Below are positions 11,501-21,169 of a DNA stretch of 64,000 nt, piece after piece. Source of the DNA: Mycobacterium sp. NBC_00419 (GTDB lineage: Bacteria > Actinomycetota > Actinomycetes > Mycobacteriales > Mycobacteriaceae). The translations under genes were made by a program, and so were the position numbers. The notes under the pieces are model-generated. The model worked only from the letters and a program-made list of their open reading frames with translations, was not told the DNA's origin and ran no database searches. The first letter of the stretch is position 1; each line of letters begins with the position of its first letter. The stretch is taken from positions 1,736,001 to 1,800,000 of the forward strand of contig NZ_CP107931.1 of NCBI RefSeq assembly GCF_036023875.1. Reading direction: 5' to 3'.

Positions 11501-12215
11501 CGACCACGGTGTCGACGTCGATCTCGGGGATCGAGCGCTGGTCGGCCACCGAGAACATCCGGATCTCGCTGACCTCGTCGCCCCAGAACTCGACGCGCAC
11601 CGGGTGCTCGGCGGTTGGCGGGAACAGGTCGAGGATGCCGCCGCGGACCGCGAACTCGCCGCGCTTGCCGACCATGTCGACGCGGGTGTAGGCCAGCCCC
11701 ACCAGGCGTGCCACCAGCGCGTCGAAGTCCAGCTCCGCACCCGCTCGCAGCACAACCGGCTCGATCTCGGTGACATCCGGGGCCATCGGCTGCAGCAGCG
11801 AACGCACCGTGGTCACCACCACCCGCAGCGGGGGGCCCAGCCGGGCGTCGTCGGGGTGGGCCAGCCGGCGCAGCAGCATCAGCCGGGCGCCGACGGTGTC
11901 GACGCCGGGCGAGAGCCGTTCGTGCGGAAGCGTCTCCCACGACGGGAACAAGGCCGCCGAGGCGCCGTAGACCCCACGCAGCTCGGCGGTCAGGTCGTCG
12001 GCCTCGCGGCCGGTCGCTGTCACCACCAGAAGCGGGCCGCCGCGGGCCAGCGCGCACGCGGTGTAGAGCTTGGCACTGGCCGGGCCGACCATCGCGAGTT
12101 CGGCGGGACGCTCGACGGCGCGCTGGGCCAGATCGGTGAAGTCCGGCGCGCTGAGCGCCAATTCGACCAGACCCGCGATCGGGGTCTGGACATACTGGTG
12201 CCCCGGTGCGGTCAT
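8559..12215 (-). CDS. mfd: Transcription-repair coupling factor Mfd
   Basis: A 1218-residue ATP-dependent translocase that removes RNA polymerase stalled at lesions and recruits UvrA. Visible in order are a UvrB-like N-terminal module, the RNA-polymerase-interacting CarD-like domain ([17 protein letters not shown]), Walker [10 protein letters not shown], the DEAH-type box [19 protein letters not shown], the helicase C domain with [16 protein letters not shown], and the C-terminal TRCF domain. I chose ATG 12215 (MTAPGHQY) because it aligns with the N-terminus I recall for Rv1020. The in-frame ATG at 12227 overlaps a TAGAAT box at 12226-12231 that could be the -10. No ribosome-binding site is seen. 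Confidence 0.97.
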   Translation of the reverse strand: MTAPGHQYVQTPIAGLVELALSAPDFTDLAQRAVERPAELAMVGPASAKLYTACALARGGPLLVVTATGREADDLTAELRGVYGASAALFPSWETLPHERLSPGVDTVGARLMLLRRLAHPDDARLGPPLRVVVTTVRSLLQPMAPDVTEIEPVVLRAGAELDFDALVARLVGLAYTRVDMVGKRGEFAVRGGILDLFPPTAEHPVRVEFWGDEVSEIRMFSVADQRSIPEIDVDTVVAVPCRELLLTDEVQARAAKLVEGRPRGDDNRVNGSVGDMLAKLAEGIAVDGMEALQPVLRPDELTLLIDHLPKGTPLLVCDPEKVRTRGADLIKTGREFLEAAWSVAAIGGDAPIDLEQLGGSGFRELAEVREAAAAGGHPWWTLSQLADEQAVELDVRASPTARGQQSNVDEIFAMLRAHVLTGGFASVVAPGTGTAHRVVEQLAERDIPAGMLEPGEAPKAGVVGVLRGPLHDGIVVSGANLVVITETDLTGNRVNATDGKRLAAKRRNTVDPLALTAGDLVVHDQHGIGRFVEMVERTVGGARREYLVLEYASSKRGQAADRLYVPMDSLDQLSRYVGGQEPSLSRLGGSDWTNTKTKARKAVREIASELVTLYAKRQAAPGHAFGPDTPWQAEMEDAFGFTETIDQLTAIQEVKNDMEKPVPMDRVICGDVGYGKTEIAVRAAFKAIQDGKQVAVLVPTTLLADQHLQTFTQRMAGFPVTVKGLSRFTDPAESRKVIEGMADGSVDVVIGTHRLLQTAVRWKDLGLVVVDEEQRFGVEHKEHIKSLRTHVDVLTMSATPIPRTLEMSLAGIREMSTILTPPEERYPVLTYVGQHDDKQVAAALRRELLRDGQAFYIHNRVSSIDAAAARVKELVPEARVVVAHGQMPEEQLERTVEGFWNREFDILVCTTIVETGLDISNANTLIVERADTFGLSQLHQLRGRVGRSRERGYAYFLYPRETPLTETAYDRLATIAQNNELGAGMAVAMKDLEIRGAGNVLGAEQSGHVAGVGFDLYVRLVGEAVEAYRAAADGKTVTTAEEPKDVRLDLPVDANLPPEYIASDRLRLEAYRRLAGAGDEAAVAAVIEELIDRYGPLPEPAQRLVAVARLRLLCRQYGVTEVAATGTGSATTLRVSPLTLLDSAQLRLKRVYPGANYRATTSTVQVPIPRAGSGVGSPRIRDLELVQMVADLLLALDGRPQGEVDITTFAPDGAGQR

Positions 12216-12271
12216 GATGTCGACCATTCTATGTGGTCGCACCGAAGACGTTGCGGCGGGCCTTGATTCGA

Positions 12272-12907
12272 TTAGTCGGCTTCCAACTGCGGGTCGGCCT
12301 CGAGGTGAGTCAGCCCGTTCCACATCAGGTTGACCAGATGGGCGGCCACGACTTCCTTCTTCGGTTCACGGGTGTTGAGCCACCACTGGGCGGTCATCGA
12401 CACCGAGCCGACGAGCGCCTGGGCGTACAGCGGCGCCAGTTCGGGGTCCAGGCCGCGGCGGGAGAAGTCGCCGGCCAGGATTGAGGACACCTGGTTGACG
12501 GCATCGTTGAGCAGGCTCGAGTAGGTGCCCGAACTGATCGCCGCAGGCGAGTCCCGGATCAGGATCCGGAATCCGTCGGTGCGCTCCTCGACATAGGTCA
12601 GCAACGCCAATGCCACCCGCTCGACGCGCACCCGGGAGCGGTTGTTGGTCAGCGACGAGGTGATCCCGTCCAGCAGAGCCGACATCTCACGGTCGACGAC
12701 CACCGCGTACAGGCCCTCTTTGCCGCCGAAATGTTCGTAGACCACCGGCTTGGAGACGTTGGCCCGCTGGGCGATCTCCTCGATGGAGGTGCCCTCGTAG
12801 CCGCGCTCGGCAAACAGCGACCGGGCGATGTCGATCAGCTGACGACGCCGCTCGGTGCCGGTCATCCGCGCCCGTGGTGCGCGGGGCTCCTTCTCCGGTG
12901 CTGCCAC
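12272..12907 (-). CDS. TetR-family transcriptional regulator (Rv1019-like)
   Basis: A 211-residue one-component repressor. The N-terminal helix-turn-helix is clear: [47 protein letters not shown] (about residues 21-67). The C-terminal ligand/dimer domain contains [16 protein letters not shown], as in Rv1019. Start is GTG. It lies upstream of mfd on the same strand with a 56-nt gap, and may autoregulate and influence mfd-mazG. The ligand is unknown. Confidence 0.92.
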   Translation of the reverse strand: MAAPEKEPRAPRARMTGTERRRQLIDIARSLFAERGYEGTSIEEIAQRANVSKPVVYEHFGGKEGLYAVVVDREMSALLDGITSSLTNNRSRVRVERVALALLTYVEERTDGFRILIRDSPAAISSGTYSSLLNDAVNQVSSILAGDFSRRGLDPELAPLYAQALVGSVSMTAQWWLNTREPKKEVVAAHLVNLMWNGLTHLEADPQLEAD

Positions 12908-12995
12908 GGCCCCACTCTCTTTTCCCGCGTCGCTGCTGCCCGCCGCTCCACCCTACGGCCTTGCACTAGAGTCTCTAGGCGAACAAAACAGCCAG

Positions 12996-13067
12996 TCCGT
13001 CGTGGTGTAATCGGCAGCACCTCTGATTTTGGTTCAGATAGTTCAGGTTCGAGTCCTGGCGACGGAG
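12996..13067 (+). tRNA. tRNA-Gln (anticodon TTG)
   Basis: A complete cloverleaf: acceptor TCCGTCG (12996-13002) pairs with CGACGGA (13060-13066), discriminator G at 13067. The anticodon stem TCTGA/TCAGA closes the 7-nt loop TTTTGGT, giving anticodon TTG (reads CAA/CAG). The T-arm carries GTTCGAGTC. The 3' CCA is not encoded. It sits 16 nt before glmU on the same strand and may share its promoter. Confidence 0.95.
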
Positions 13068-13083
13068 CAAACGGGAGGTCTGC

Positions 13084-14538
13084 GTGACCACACACATCCA
13101 GGCAGCCGTCCTCGTCCTGGCGGCCGGGGCCGGAACCCGCATGAAGTCGGACACCCCCAAGGTTCTGCACACCCTGGGTGGGCGCAGCATGCTCGCGCAC
13201 GCACTGCACACGGCGGCCAAGCTCGCACCCGAGCAGATCGTCGTGGTGCTCGGCAAGGACCGCGAGCGCATCGGCCCGGTGGTCGGCGACCTGGCCACCA
13301 CCCTGGACCGGCGGATCGAGGTGGCCGTCCAGGAACAGCAGCTGGGCACCGGGCACGCCGCCATGTGCGGACTGGCCGCGCTGCCCGAGGACTTCAGCGG
13401 CGTGGTTCTGGTCACCTCCGGTGACGTCCCGCTGCTCGACGCCGACACGCTGGCCGCCCTGATCGACAGCCATCGCGGTGAGCGCGCCGCAATCACGGTC
13501 CTGACCACCACCGTGCCCGACGCGACCGGCTACGGCCGCATCCTGCGCACGCAGGACGGCGAGGTCATCGCCATCGTCGAGGAGACCGACGCCACCCCGC
13601 AGCAGCGGGCCATCCGCGAGGTCAACGCCGGCATCTACGCATTCGACATCGCCGCGCTGCGCTCCGGCCTGAGCCGGCTGTCGGCCGACAACGCCCAGCA
13701 CGAGCTCTACCTCACCGACCTGATCTCGATCGTGCGGGCCGACGGCCAGATCGTGCACGGCAACCACGTCGACGACCACGCCCTGGTGGCCGGCGTCAAC
13801 GACCGGGTGCAGCTGTCCGACCTGGCCGCCGAGCTCAACCGGCGGATCGTCGCCGGCCACCAGCGGGCGGGCGTGACCGTCGTCGACCCGAAGACCACCT
13901 GGATCGACGTCGACGTCACCATCGGCCGCGACACCGTGGTCCAGCCCGGCACGCAGCTGCTCGGCACCACCGAGATCGGCGCAGGCTGCGAGATCGGGCC
14001 CGACACCACACTGACCGACGTCGAGGTGGGCGACCGCGCATCGGTGGTGCGCACCCACGGACAGCTCGCCGTAATCGGCGAGGAGGCGACCGTCGGCCCG
14101 TTTACCTACCTGCGCCCCGGCACCGAACTCGGTGCGCAGGGCAAGCTCGGCGCGTTCGTCGAGACCAAGAACGCCGTCATCGGCACCGGCACCAAGGTGC
14201 CGCACCTGACCTACGTCGGCGACGCCGACATCGGCGAGCACTCCAACATCGGCGCCTCGAGCGTCTTCGTCAACTACGACGGCGAGACGAAGCGCCGCAC
14301 CACCATCGGCTCCCACGTGCGGACCGGCTCGGACACCATGTTCGTGGCCCCGGTCACCGTCGGCGACGGCGCCTACACCGGCGCGGGCACCGTGCTGCGC
14401 GACGACGTCCCGCCCGGTGCGCTGGCCGTCTCGGCAGGACCGCAGCGCAACATCGAGGACTGGGTGCTCGAGAAGCGACCGCACAGCGCGTCGGCCGAGG
14501 CCGCCCGCAAGGCCAAGGCCGCCGACACCCAAGGGTGA
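13084..14538 (+). CDS. glmU: Bifunctional GlcN-1-P acetyltransferase / GlcNAc-1-P uridyltransferase
   Basis: A 484-residue cytosolic enzyme making UDP-GlcNAc for peptidoglycan and arabinogalactan linker. The N-terminal pyrophosphorylase domain has [26 protein letters not shown] and VTSGDVPLL. The C-terminal left-handed beta-helix has many hexapeptide repeats and the acetyltransferase active-site stretch [16 protein letters not shown]-like and [13 protein letters not shown]. The GTG start follows GGGAGG with good spacing. The lysine-rich tail ([12 protein letters not shown]) is shorter than some homologues. Gene order tRNA-Gln, glmU, prs matches Rv1018c-Rv1017c. Confidence 0.97.
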   Translation: MTTHIQAAVLVLAAGAGTRMKSDTPKVLHTLGGRSMLAHALHTAAKLAPEQIVVVLGKDRERIGPVVGDLATTLDRRIEVAVQEQQLGTGHAAMCGLAALPEDFSGVVLVTSGDVPLLDADTLAALIDSHRGERAAITVLTTTVPDATGYGRILRTQDGEVIAIVEETDATPQQRAIREVNAGIYAFDIAALRSGLSRLSADNAQHELYLTDLISIVRADGQIVHGNHVDDHALVAGVNDRVQLSDLAAELNRRIVAGHQRAGVTVVDPKTTWIDVDVTIGRDTVVQPGTQLLGTTEIGAGCEIGPDTTLTDVEVGDRASVVRTHGQLAVIGEEATVGPFTYLRPGTELGAQGKLGAFVETKNAVIGTGTKVPHLTYVGDADIGEHSNIGASSVFVNYDGETKRRTTIGSHVRTGSDTMFVAPVTVGDGAYTGAGTVLRDDVPPGALAVSAGPQRNIEDWVLEKRPHSASAEAARKAKAADTQG

Positions 14539-14632
14539 TCCGCGTCGCCAGATGTTGCCTTTTTGGTAACCCGGCGCACCGGCACCGTACGATTGCCCCG
14601 TATCGATCCCCGACCGGCAAGGGCAGCACATA

Positions 14633-15613
14633 GTGGGCACGGACTGGACCGACAACCGCAAGAATCTGATGCTCTTCTCCGGCCGGGCGCACCCCGAACT
14701 GGCCGAGCAGGTCGCCAAAGAACTCAATGTCCAGGTCACCGCACAGACCGCACGAGACTTCGCCAACGGTGAGATCTTCGTTCGTTTCGACGAATCGGTG
14801 CGCGGCTGCGACGCCTTCGTCCTGCAATCCCATCCCGCGCCGCTGAACAAGTGGCTGATGGAACAGCTGTTGATGATCGACGCGCTCAAGCGGGGCAGCG
14901 CCAAGCGGATCACCGCAATCCTGCCGTTCTACCCCTACGCCCGCCAGGACAAGAAGCACCGCGGCCGCGAGCCGATCTCGGCCCGGCTGGTCGCCGACCT
15001 GCTCAAGACCGCAGGAGCGGACCGCATCGTGTCCGTCGACCTGCACACCGACCAGATCCAGGGCTTCTTCGACGGCCCGGTGGACCACATGCGGGCCCAG
15101 CCGCTGCTGACCGGCTACATCCGGGACAACTACAACTGCGAGAACGTGGTCGTGGTGTCGCCGGACTCCGGCCGTGTGCGCGTCGCCGAGAAGTGGGCCG
15201 ACGCGCTCGGCGGCACCCCGCTGGCGTTCATCCACAAGACCCGCGATCCGCGGGTGCCCAACCAGGTGGTGTCCAACCGGGTCGTCGGTGAGGTCGAAGG
15301 CAAGACCTGCGTGCTGACCGACGACATGATCGACACCGGTGGCACCATCGCCGGCGCGGTCAAGTTGCTGCGCAACGACGGGGCCAAGGACGTCATCATC
15401 GCCGCCACCCACGGTGTGCTGTCGGACCCGGCGGCCGAGCGGCTGGCCGAGAGTGGCGCCCGCGAGGTGATCGTCACCAACACGCTGCCGATCGAGGACT
15501 CCAAGCGCTTCCCGCAGCTGACCGTGCTGTCCATCGCCCCGCTGCTGGGCAGCACCATTCGGGCGGTGTTCGAAAACGGTTCGGTAACAGGACTTTTCGA
15601 CGGGGACGCATAG
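14633..15613 (+). CDS. prs: Ribose-phosphate pyrophosphokinase (PRPP synthase)
   Basis: Transfers pyrophosphate from ATP to ribose-5-phosphate, giving PRPP for nucleotides, His, Trp and, in mycobacteria, decaprenylphosphoryl-arabinose. The 326-residue protein shows the ATP-binding flexible loop YARQDKKHRGREPISA, the divalent-metal site VDLHTDQIQGFF and the PRPP loop CVLTDDMIDTGGTI. Start GTG; 94 nt separate it from glmU. It is followed after 9 nt by the arsC-like gene. Confidence 0.96.
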   Translation: MGTDWTDNRKNLMLFSGRAHPELAEQVAKELNVQVTAQTARDFANGEIFVRFDESVRGCDAFVLQSHPAPLNKWLMEQLLMIDALKRGSAKRITAILPFYPYARQDKKHRGREPISARLVADLLKTAGADRIVSVDLHTDQIQGFFDGPVDHMRAQPLLTGYIRDNYNCENVVVVSPDSGRVRVAEKWADALGGTPLAFIHKTRDPRVPNQVVSNRVVGEVEGKTCVLTDDMIDTGGTIAGAVKLLRNDGAKDVIIAATHGVLSDPAAERLAESGAREVIVTNTLPIEDSKRFPQLTVLSIAPLLGSTIRAVFENGSVTGLFDGDA

Positions 15614-15622
15614 GGAGATCCG

Positions 15623-15970
15623 GTGCCAAGCACGGCAGTCATCTATCACAATCCGCGGTGCAGCACCTCGCGCAAGACGCTGGAACTGCTGCGCGACAAC
15701 GGTATCGAGCCGCAGATCGTCGAGTACCTGAAGACGCCGCCGTCGCGGGCCGAGATCGCCACCCTGATCTCCGATGCCGGCATCGACGTTCGCACCGCCG
15801 TCCGCAAGCGTGAGTCCGTCTACGGCGAACTCAATCTCGCCGACGCCGACGACGACGCCCTGCTCGATGCCATGGCGGCCAACCCGATCCTCATCGAGCG
15901 TCCATTCGTGGTGACCGCCAAGGGCACTCGGCTGGCCCGGCCGATCGACGCCGTACACGAGATTCTGTGA
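15623..15970 (+). CDS. arsC: ArsC/Spx-family thioredoxin-fold protein (arsenate reductase-like)
   Basis: A 115-residue protein of the glutaredoxin-coupled ArsC family. The active-site segment YHNPRCSTSRKTLELL carries the catalytic Cys, and NPILIERPFVVTAKGTRLARP holds the conserved Arg near the C-terminus that helps bind oxyanion. Family members reduce arsenate using glutathione/glutaredoxin; mycobacteria use mycothiol, so the real reductant and substrate are open. Start GTG; its stop overlaps the lpqT start (GTGA). No arsenite exporter or ArsR is nearby, which argues against a dedicated resistance role. Confidence 0.85.
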   Translation: MPSTAVIYHNPRCSTSRKTLELLRDNGIEPQIVEYLKTPPSRAEIATLISDAGIDVRTAVRKRESVYGELNLADADDDALLDAMAANPILIERPFVVTAKGTRLARPIDAVHEIL

Positions 15971-16617
15971 GAGCACGCGCGGCGGCCGCAGCCCTGGCCC
16001 TGGCCATGACGGTGACGGCCTGCGGGACGAATCCGCCGGACTACTCCTCGGTGTGGTCGTCGACGCCGACGACCACGACCACCACCGCGAGCTCCGACAA
16101 GCCCCAGCCGCTGGCCGAATACCTCTACGGGCTCGGGGTCACCGGCGAGCAGATCCCGCTGGACAAGCTCACCGACATCACCGTGACGCTGCCGCGCCCG
16201 CCCGGCTGGACCAAGTACGCCAACCCGAACTTCTCGCCGGGCACCGAGATGATCGCCAAGAACAACACCTACCCGACGGCGATGGTGGTGGTGTTCAAGC
16301 TGACCGGCAACTTCGACGTCGGCGAGGCGCTCAAGCACGCCAGCGTGGACGCCGAGATGTCGAAGAACTTCACCAAGCTCAACTCGTCCTCCGAGGATTT
16401 TCGCGGCTTTCCGTCGTCGATGATCGAAGGCAGCTACGACGGCGCGGACGGCAGGCGGCTGCACTCCTACAACCGGGTGGTGATCCCGGTGACGGCCGGC
16501 CCGGCGTTCCAGCGCTATCTGGTGCAGCTCACCGTCACGACGCTGGCCAATCAGGCCGCCGCCCAGGCCGAGGGCGTCGAGGCGATCATCGCCGGCTTCA
16601 CCATCGCGCTGAAGTAG
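15967..16617 (+). CDS. lpqT: Lipoprotein LpqT (LpqN/LpqT family)
   Basis: A 216-residue lipoprotein: signal helix then VTAC with lipidated Cys19, followed by a Thr/Ser-rich linker (TTTTTTASS) and the LpqN/LpqT domain (GEQIPLDKLTDITVTLPRPPGWTKY). Members lie on the outer face of the membrane; the function is not established. It is translationally coupled to the ArsC-like gene. A second member of the family lies at 51155-51859 (LpqN type). Confidence 0.9.
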   Translation: MRARAAAAALALAMTVTACGTNPPDYSSVWSSTPTTTTTTASSDKPQPLAEYLYGLGVTGEQIPLDKLTDITVTLPRPPGWTKYANPNFSPGTEMIAKNNTYPTAMVVVFKLTGNFDVGEALKHASVDAEMSKNFTKLNSSSEDFRGFPSSMIEGSYDGADGRRLHSYNRVVIPVTAGPAFQRYLVQLTVTTLANQAAAQAEGVEAIIAGFTIALK

Positions 16618-16642
16618 CTCCCGGGCCACCTACAGTGTTCGC

Positions 16643-17509
16643 ATGAGTTGGACCGCAGCAGACTTGCCTTCCTTCGCCGGGCGCACCGTCATCGTCACCG
16701 GCGCCAACAGCGGACTGGGCCTGGTGACCGCGCGCGAACTGGCCCGGGCCGGCGGCACCGTGATCCTGGCCTGCCGCAATACCGCCAAGGGCGAGCAGGC
16801 CGCCGCCACCATGTCCGGCAACGTCGAGGTCCGCGCGCTCGATCTGCAGGACCTGGCCTCGGTGCGGGAGTTCGCCGACGGTGTCGAGCGGGTCGATGTG
16901 CTGATCAACAACGCCGGCATCATGGCCGTGCCGTACGCCCTGACCACGGACGGCTTCGAGAGCCAGATCGGCACCAACCACCTCGGCCACTTCGCGCTGA
17001 CCAATCTGCTGCTGCCCAAGGTCACCGACCGCGTCGTCACGGTGTCGTCGATCATGCACCTGCTGGGCAAGATCAGCCTCAAGGACCTCAACTGGAAAGC
17101 CCGGCCCTACTCGGCATGGCTGGCCTACGGCCAGTCCAAGCTGGCCAACCTGCTGTTCACCAGCGAGCTGCAGAGGCGCCTCGACGCCGCCGGCTCACTG
17201 CTGAAGGCCCATTCGGCGCACCCGGGCTATTCGGCGACCAACCTGCAGGGTCACACCGGCAACCCGCTCGGCACCCGGTTCTGGAACACCGCGACCAGCC
17301 TGGTCGGCACCAGCGCCGATTTCGGCGCCCGCCAGACGCTGTACGCCGCATCTGCGGACCTGCCGGATAACAGTTTCATCGGCCCCAAGTTCGCGATGCG
17401 GGGGCCGACGGGGCAGTCGCCGCGCAGCCCGCTGGCCACCGACGCCAAGACCGCCAGGGCGCTGTGGACCCTGTCCGAGCAGCTCACGGGCACCGAATTT
17501 CCGCTCTGA
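16643..17509 (+). CDS. Short-chain dehydrogenase/reductase
   Basis: A 288-residue Rossmann-fold oxidoreductase with TGANSGLG (NAD(P) loop), NNAGIM, catalytic Ser in VTVSSIMH and YGQSK (Tyr/Lys pair). The C-terminal region resembles the retinol dehydrogenase/protochlorophyllide reductase-like SDR subgroup common in mycobacteria. The substrate is unknown. A TACAGT box (16631-16636) six bases before the ATG suggests leaderless transcription, independent of lpqT upstream. Confidence 0.9.
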   Translation: MSWTAADLPSFAGRTVIVTGANSGLGLVTARELARAGGTVILACRNTAKGEQAAATMSGNVEVRALDLQDLASVREFADGVERVDVLINNAGIMAVPYALTTDGFESQIGTNHLGHFALTNLLLPKVTDRVVTVSSIMHLLGKISLKDLNWKARPYSAWLAYGQSKLANLLFTSELQRRLDAAGSLLKAHSAHPGYSATNLQGHTGNPLGTRFWNTATSLVGTSADFGARQTLYAASADLPDNSFIGPKFAMRGPTGQSPRSPLATDAKTARALWTLSEQLTGTEFPL

Positions 17510-17650
17510 GCCGCCCATCGGCTACCCTGAGTTTCGCGTCACGGCGAGGGTGGTCTGGCCACCGTTATCGACGAGGCTTCGCGTAAGCGATCTGGTGCCT
17601 TGCCTTTGCCGTGCGGACTGACCCACGACAGGCAACACAGGAGCACCGAC

Positions 17651-18304
17651 ATGGCGAAGAATCCCGTCAACAAACTCAGCGTCACCGTGCGCAGCAAGAC
17701 CGGCAAGGGCGAGTCGCGCCGTGCGCGCCGCGACGGCCTGGTCCCGGTGGTGCTGTACGGCCACGGCGAAGCCCCGCAGCACCTGACGCTCAACGCCCGC
17801 GAGTTCGCGACCGTGCTGCGGCACGCCGGCACCAACGCGGTGCTGACCCTCGACATCGAGGGCAAGGAGCAGCTGGCGCTGACCAAGGCCATCACCGTGC
17901 ACCCGATCCGTCGCAACCTGCAGCACGCCGACCTGCTGGTCGTGCGCCGCGGCGAGAAGGTCACCGTCGAGGTGAACGTCGTCCTCGAGGGCGAGGCCGC
18001 CTCCGGCACCCTGGTCACCCAGGACGCCAGCACCATCGAAATCGAGGCCGACGCGCTGTCGATTCCGCAGCAGCTGACCCTGTCGATCGAGGGCGCCGAG
18101 GAAGGCACCCAGATCACCGCCGGTCAGGTCGAGCTGCCCAGCGGCGTCACTCTGATCAGCGACCCCGAGCTGCTGGTCGTCAACATCGTCACCGCGCCGA
18201 CCGCCGAGGACCTCGAGTCCGAGGGCGGCGGCGAGGAGGCCGCGGCGGCTCCTGCACAGGCCGAGGGCGGCGAGGCCGAGGGCGAGTCGGCCGAGGCCGA
18301 GTAA
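17651..18304 (+). CDS. rplY: 50S ribosomal protein L25/general stress protein Ctc
   Basis: A 217-residue long-form L25 (TL5/Ctc type). Residues about 6-95 are the 5S-rRNA-binding beta-barrel ([25 protein letters not shown]) and the rest is the C-terminal TL5 domain ending in an acidic Glu/Ala-rich tail. ATG 17651 was chosen for AGGAG upstream. The 141-nt leader (17510-17650) has TACCCT at 17523-17528 as a possible -10 and a small hairpin, GGTGG/CCACC at 17549-17563, which might serve feedback control; that part is a guess. Confidence 0.95.
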   Translation: MAKNPVNKLSVTVRSKTGKGESRRARRDGLVPVVLYGHGEAPQHLTLNAREFATVLRHAGTNAVLTLDIEGKEQLALTKAITVHPIRRNLQHADLLVVRRGEKVTVEVNVVLEGEAASGTLVTQDASTIEIEADALSIPQQLTLSIEGAEEGTQITAGQVELPSGVTLISDPELLVVNIVTAPTAEDLESEGGGEEAAAAPAQAEGGEAEGESAEAE

Positions 18305-18313
18305 GCCCGGGGC

Positions 18314-18889
18314 ATGGCCGAGCCTCTCCTGGTCGTCGGCTTGGGCAATCCCGGACCGCAATACGCCAAGACCCGGCACAACATCGGGTTCATGGTGGCC
18401 GACCTGCTGGCCGCCCGAATGGGCGCGACGTTCAAGGTGCACAAGCGCTCCGGCGCCGAGATCGTCACCGGCCGGCTCGGCCACCGGCCCGTCGTGCTGG
18501 CCAAGCCGCGGACCTTCATGAACGAGTCCGGGCGCCAGGTCGGGCCGCTGGCCAAGTTCTACTCGGTGATGCCCACCGACCTGATCGTCATCCACGACGA
18601 GCTCGACATCGAGTTCGGCCAGATACGGCTCAAGCTCGGTGGCGGCGAGGGCGGGCACAACGGGCTGCGGTCCATCGCTACTGCGCTGGGCACCAAGAAC
18701 TTTCAGCGCGTTCGGGTCGGGATCGGCCGCCCACCCGGGCGCAAGGATCCCGCGGCGTTCGTGCTGGAGAACTTCTCGGCCACCGAACGCACCGAGGTGC
18801 CGACGCTGTGCGAGCTGGCCGCCGACGCCGCCGAGCTGCTGGTCGACGTGGGCCTGGAGCCCGCGCAGAACCAGGTGCACGCCTGGTAA
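18314..18889 (+). CDS. pth: Peptidyl-tRNA hydrolase
   Basis: Hydrolyses peptidyl-tRNAs released prematurely from ribosomes. The 191-residue protein has [18 protein letters not shown] with catalytic His22, FMNESG and [11 protein letters not shown], all active-site landmarks. It follows rplY by nine bases and is surely cotranscribed, like Rv1015c-Rv1014c. Confidence 0.97.
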   Translation: MAEPLLVVGLGNPGPQYAKTRHNIGFMVADLLAARMGATFKVHKRSGAEIVTGRLGHRPVVLAKPRTFMNESGRQVGPLAKFYSVMPTDLIVIHDELDIEFGQIRLKLGGGEGGHNGLRSIATALGTKNFQRVRVGIGRPPGRKDPAAFVLENFSATERTEVPTLCELAADAAELLVDVGLEPAQNQVHAW

Positions 18890-18976
18890 CAGGGAGCCGT
18901 CAAAACCCGCTCCCCCGGCGTCAGGATTCCGTATAGATCACCCTCGGCGGCTGCCCGCAGGCGTAAACCTCGATAG

Positions 18977-19567
18977 GTGAATACTTCAGGTATTTGGGGC
19001 TCCTTCACCGTCTACCCGGCCCGCTTCGGCGTGACCCGCTACCGGCTGGTGGTGTTCCCGCCGGGTATCAGCGACGGGCAGCGACGGATCCTTCGGTTGT
19101 GGCGGGCCTGGCCGATGTGGGGTGCGGCCCTGTGGGTGGCCCTGCAGATCGGCGGCTCGCTGGCCGGTATGCCGGAGACCGCGCTGATCGGCGGCACCAT
19201 GCTCGTGATCGCTTCGGGAGCAATGACATTCGTCCTCGCCGGTGATCCGCGTTGGCAGGTTCGCACCCTGTGGGCGGTGTCGATGGCCGGCTACAGCCAC
19301 GACGAGGGCGACGAGCGCTACCGCACACTCAAGGCGATGGCGCGCACCCTGGATCTGGCCGACCTGGCCCTCGAGGAGGGCCGTATCTCAGCCGTCGAAC
19401 ACGAGGCGCGCTGGTGGCAGGTCTACGACGCCCTGGACGCCACGGTCGAGACGGCGGCGCTCGAGCCCCGCGTCAGCCACAGTCCGAGCGCAATCAATGC
19501 CGCCACCTCGAATCCAGCGATCCCCCGTTCCACAAGGCCGAGCGGGATCAGCCTCCACCACGATTGA
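18977..19567 (+). CDS. Conserved membrane protein, C-terminal end overlaps opposite gene
   Basis: A 196-residue protein not firmly recognised. After a short N-terminus (TVYPARFGVTRYRLVVFPPG) come two hydrophobic segments, about residues 48-66 and 70-86, then a soluble region with YSHDEGDERYRTLKAMARTLDLADLALEEGRIS and WWQVYDALD. This resembles a group of mycobacterial conserved hypothetical proteins (possibly DUF6611). The last 48 or so codons run antisense through the 3' end of the DUF998 gene; that tail (SPSAINAATSNPAIPRSTRPS) is low in structure and may be a read-through extension. Confidence 0.65.
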   Translation: MNTSGIWGSFTVYPARFGVTRYRLVVFPPGISDGQRRILRLWRAWPMWGAALWVALQIGGSLAGMPETALIGGTMLVIASGAMTFVLAGDPRWQVRTLWAVSMAGYSHDEGDERYRTLKAMARTLDLADLALEEGRISAVEHEARWWQVYDALDATVETAALEPRVSHSPSAINAATSNPAIPRSTRPSGISLHHD

Positions 19568-20079
19568 TCGGTGAGCATGCCGACCGCGATAGCGCCGAAC
19601 AGCACTGCCAGCCAACCCATTCCGATCACAGCGAGCCACCTGGCGGCGCGGGCGGCGCCGCTGTGGCCACGGGCGATCAGCAGCACCGCCACCGGCAGCG
19701 CGACGAATGCGACCAGGGTCGCGACGCGGTGCACGGTGCCGGAAGTACTCGGCCCGGCGACCCAGTCGTGCTTGGGAAACGCGACCACCGCCAGCAGGCC
19801 CACCACCCACAACGTCATCAACACCGAACCGGCTGAGCGCCACCGCACCCGGCCGGCCCGGATCAGGCCCATCAGCAGGGCTGCCGACGTCGCAGCCAGC
19901 GTCAGCACCGCGACAACGAAAGCCCAACTGCCCGAGGTATAGACGTATTCGGAGATCGTCGCTCTGCGCAGCTCCCGGCCCCGGACCTGCTGCCCACCGA
20001 GGGTGCCATCGAGCGCGAGCACCGCTGCGATCGACCCGACCGCACCGGCTACCCCGATCCAGCCGAGCGCACGCACCAT
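19423..20079 (-). CDS. DUF998 family membrane protein
   Basis: A 218-residue integral membrane protein with about six hydrophobic helices. The segment VVAFPKHDWVAGPSTSGTVHRVATLVAF, with conserved His/Asp residues between helices 3 and 4, is typical of DUF998. The role of the family is unknown. It is the second gene after the 4Fe-4S protein on the minus strand (9-nt gap), and its 3' end overlaps the convergent membrane-protein gene by 145 nt. Confidence 0.8.
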   Translation of the reverse strand: MVRALGWIGVAGAVGSIAAVLALDGTLGGQQVRGRELRRATISEYVYTSGSWAFVVAVLTLAATSAALLMGLIRAGRVRWRSAGSVLMTLWVVGLLAVVAFPKHDWVAGPSTSGTVHRVATLVAFVALPVAVLLIARGHSGAARAARWLAVIGMGWLAVLFGAIAVGMLTDQSWWRLIPLGLVERGIAGFEVAALIALGLWLTRGSSAAVSTVASRAS

Positions 20080-20088
20080 GCAACCAGC

Positions 20089-21120
20089 CTACGCACGACC
20101 CCGGATTCCGCTGTCGACAACTTTGACCGGTTTATGGGGATAGCGGCGCTCGGCGTGTTCCTTGGCCTCGGAATTCGGTAGCACGTAGAGCGTTTCGACC
20201 TTCTCCTGCAGCGGCCGCAGAACCAGGTCCATGAATCCCTTGCGGTCGTCGAGGTAGGGCTCGATGACGTCTTCACCGGCCGGGCATACCGCCAGACAGT
20301 AGGCGGCCTTGTAGTTGGCCTTGAAGGACAGGCTCTGCCACATCGACGCGTTCTCCGAATCGGTGACCCTGTTGCGGAAGTCGGCGGCGTCGTCACTGTC
20401 GGCGATCGTCTGCGCCCAGTCGGTGAAACCGCCCATGAACTCGCGATAGTTGTGCACCGAGCAGGCCACGAAGTCGAACGCACCGTCCTTCTTGATGGCA
20501 CCCACCGGGCAGGCCGCCACGCACAGCTTGCACTCCAGGCACGGCGAATAGTCCAGCGGCTCACCGTAACTGCTGATCGGCGTATCGACCAGAATGGTGG
20601 CCAGCAGGACGAAGTTGCCGAACTTGGGGTGAATGACGTTGCGGTGGATGCCCATCACGCCGAGGCCGGCGGCCACCGCGACGGGTTTGTGCGCGACCAC
20701 CCAGATCCGGCCCGGATAGCGGTCCATCTCCATCGGGAAGGTGGCTGAGGGGTTGAGTGCCCGGTGACCGGCATCCTCGAGCGCACGGGTGATCCGGTGG
20801 GCGGCCTCGTTGATGACCTCGCCGCTGCGATGGAACTCCTGGTTGGCCACGCTGCGCGCGACGGAGCGCACGTTGTCCCGATTCATCCGGACCACCAGGG
20901 AGATGTAGCTTCTCGTCCCCGGCAGGGCCGCCTCGACGTGCTCACGCTCGGAGGCCAGCGCGGGGTTCTCGACGCTGGCGAAGGCCACATCGTCGGCGCC
21001 GGCCTCCAGGCACAGCGCGCGCAGCCACTGCGCGTCGATGACGTGGGCCGGTTCGCTGCGCTGCCGGGCCCGGACCGCTTTCACCGTGGGGTGCTCGTCC
21101 AGACGTCGCGGGGTAGCCAT
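20089..21120 (-). CDS. 4Fe-4S protein, QueG/reductive-dehalogenase-like
   Basis: A 343-residue soluble protein. An N-terminal domain resembling epoxyqueuosine reductase is followed by two cluster motifs: CLECKLCVAACPVGAI (CxxCxxCxxxCP) and CLAVCPAGED, the second incomplete by the classical spacing. QueG-type proteins use cobalamin and two 4Fe-4S clusters, but no queuosine genes are near, so the substrate is open. ATG 21120 is favoured over the upstream TTG 21138 because a TACTAT box lies exactly 7 nt before it. Confidence 0.78.
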   Translation of the reverse strand: MATPRRLDEHPTVKAVRARQRSEPAHVIDAQWLRALCLEAGADDVAFASVENPALASEREHVEAALPGTRSYISLVVRMNRDNVRSVARSVANQEFHRSGEVINEAAHRITRALEDAGHRALNPSATFPMEMDRYPGRIWVVAHKPVAVAAGLGVMGIHRNVIHPKFGNFVLLATILVDTPISSYGEPLDYSPCLECKLCVAACPVGAIKKDGAFDFVACSVHNYREFMGGFTDWAQTIADSDDAADFRNRVTDSENASMWQSLSFKANYKAAYCLAVCPAGEDVIEPYLDDRKGFMDLVLRPLQEKVETLYVLPNSEAKEHAERRYPHKPVKVVDSGIRGRA

Positions 21121-21127
21121 GCTGGGT

Positions 21128-21162
21128 ATAGTACACAATACTTAGCGATGTGGCGGTACGGT
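21128..21162. promoter_or_regulatory. Divergent leaderless promoters
   Basis: Minus strand: TACTAT (21128-21133) lies 7 nt before the ATG at 21120. Plus strand: TACGGT (21157-21162) lies 7 nt before the ATG at 21170. Neither start has a ribosome-binding site, so both transcripts probably begin at the start codon. Between the two boxes lies AGTA-N5-TACT, a weak inverted repeat. Confidence 0.5.
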
Positions 21163-21169
21163 CGGAGCC

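Noticed and set aside
8865..12266. Very long plus-strand open frame opposite mfd
   Set aside because: It mirrors a certain gene codon by codon in a high-GC context; the translation is rich in His, Arg and Gly with no domain, and there is no start signal.
12862..14913. Open frame on the minus strand opposite glmU and the tRNA
   Set aside because: It runs through tRNA-Gln and the glmU gene; composition is that of a shadow frame.
17510..17650. rplY leader as a riboswitch
   Set aside because: Only one 5-bp hairpin is clear, and no known riboswitch core is recognisable.
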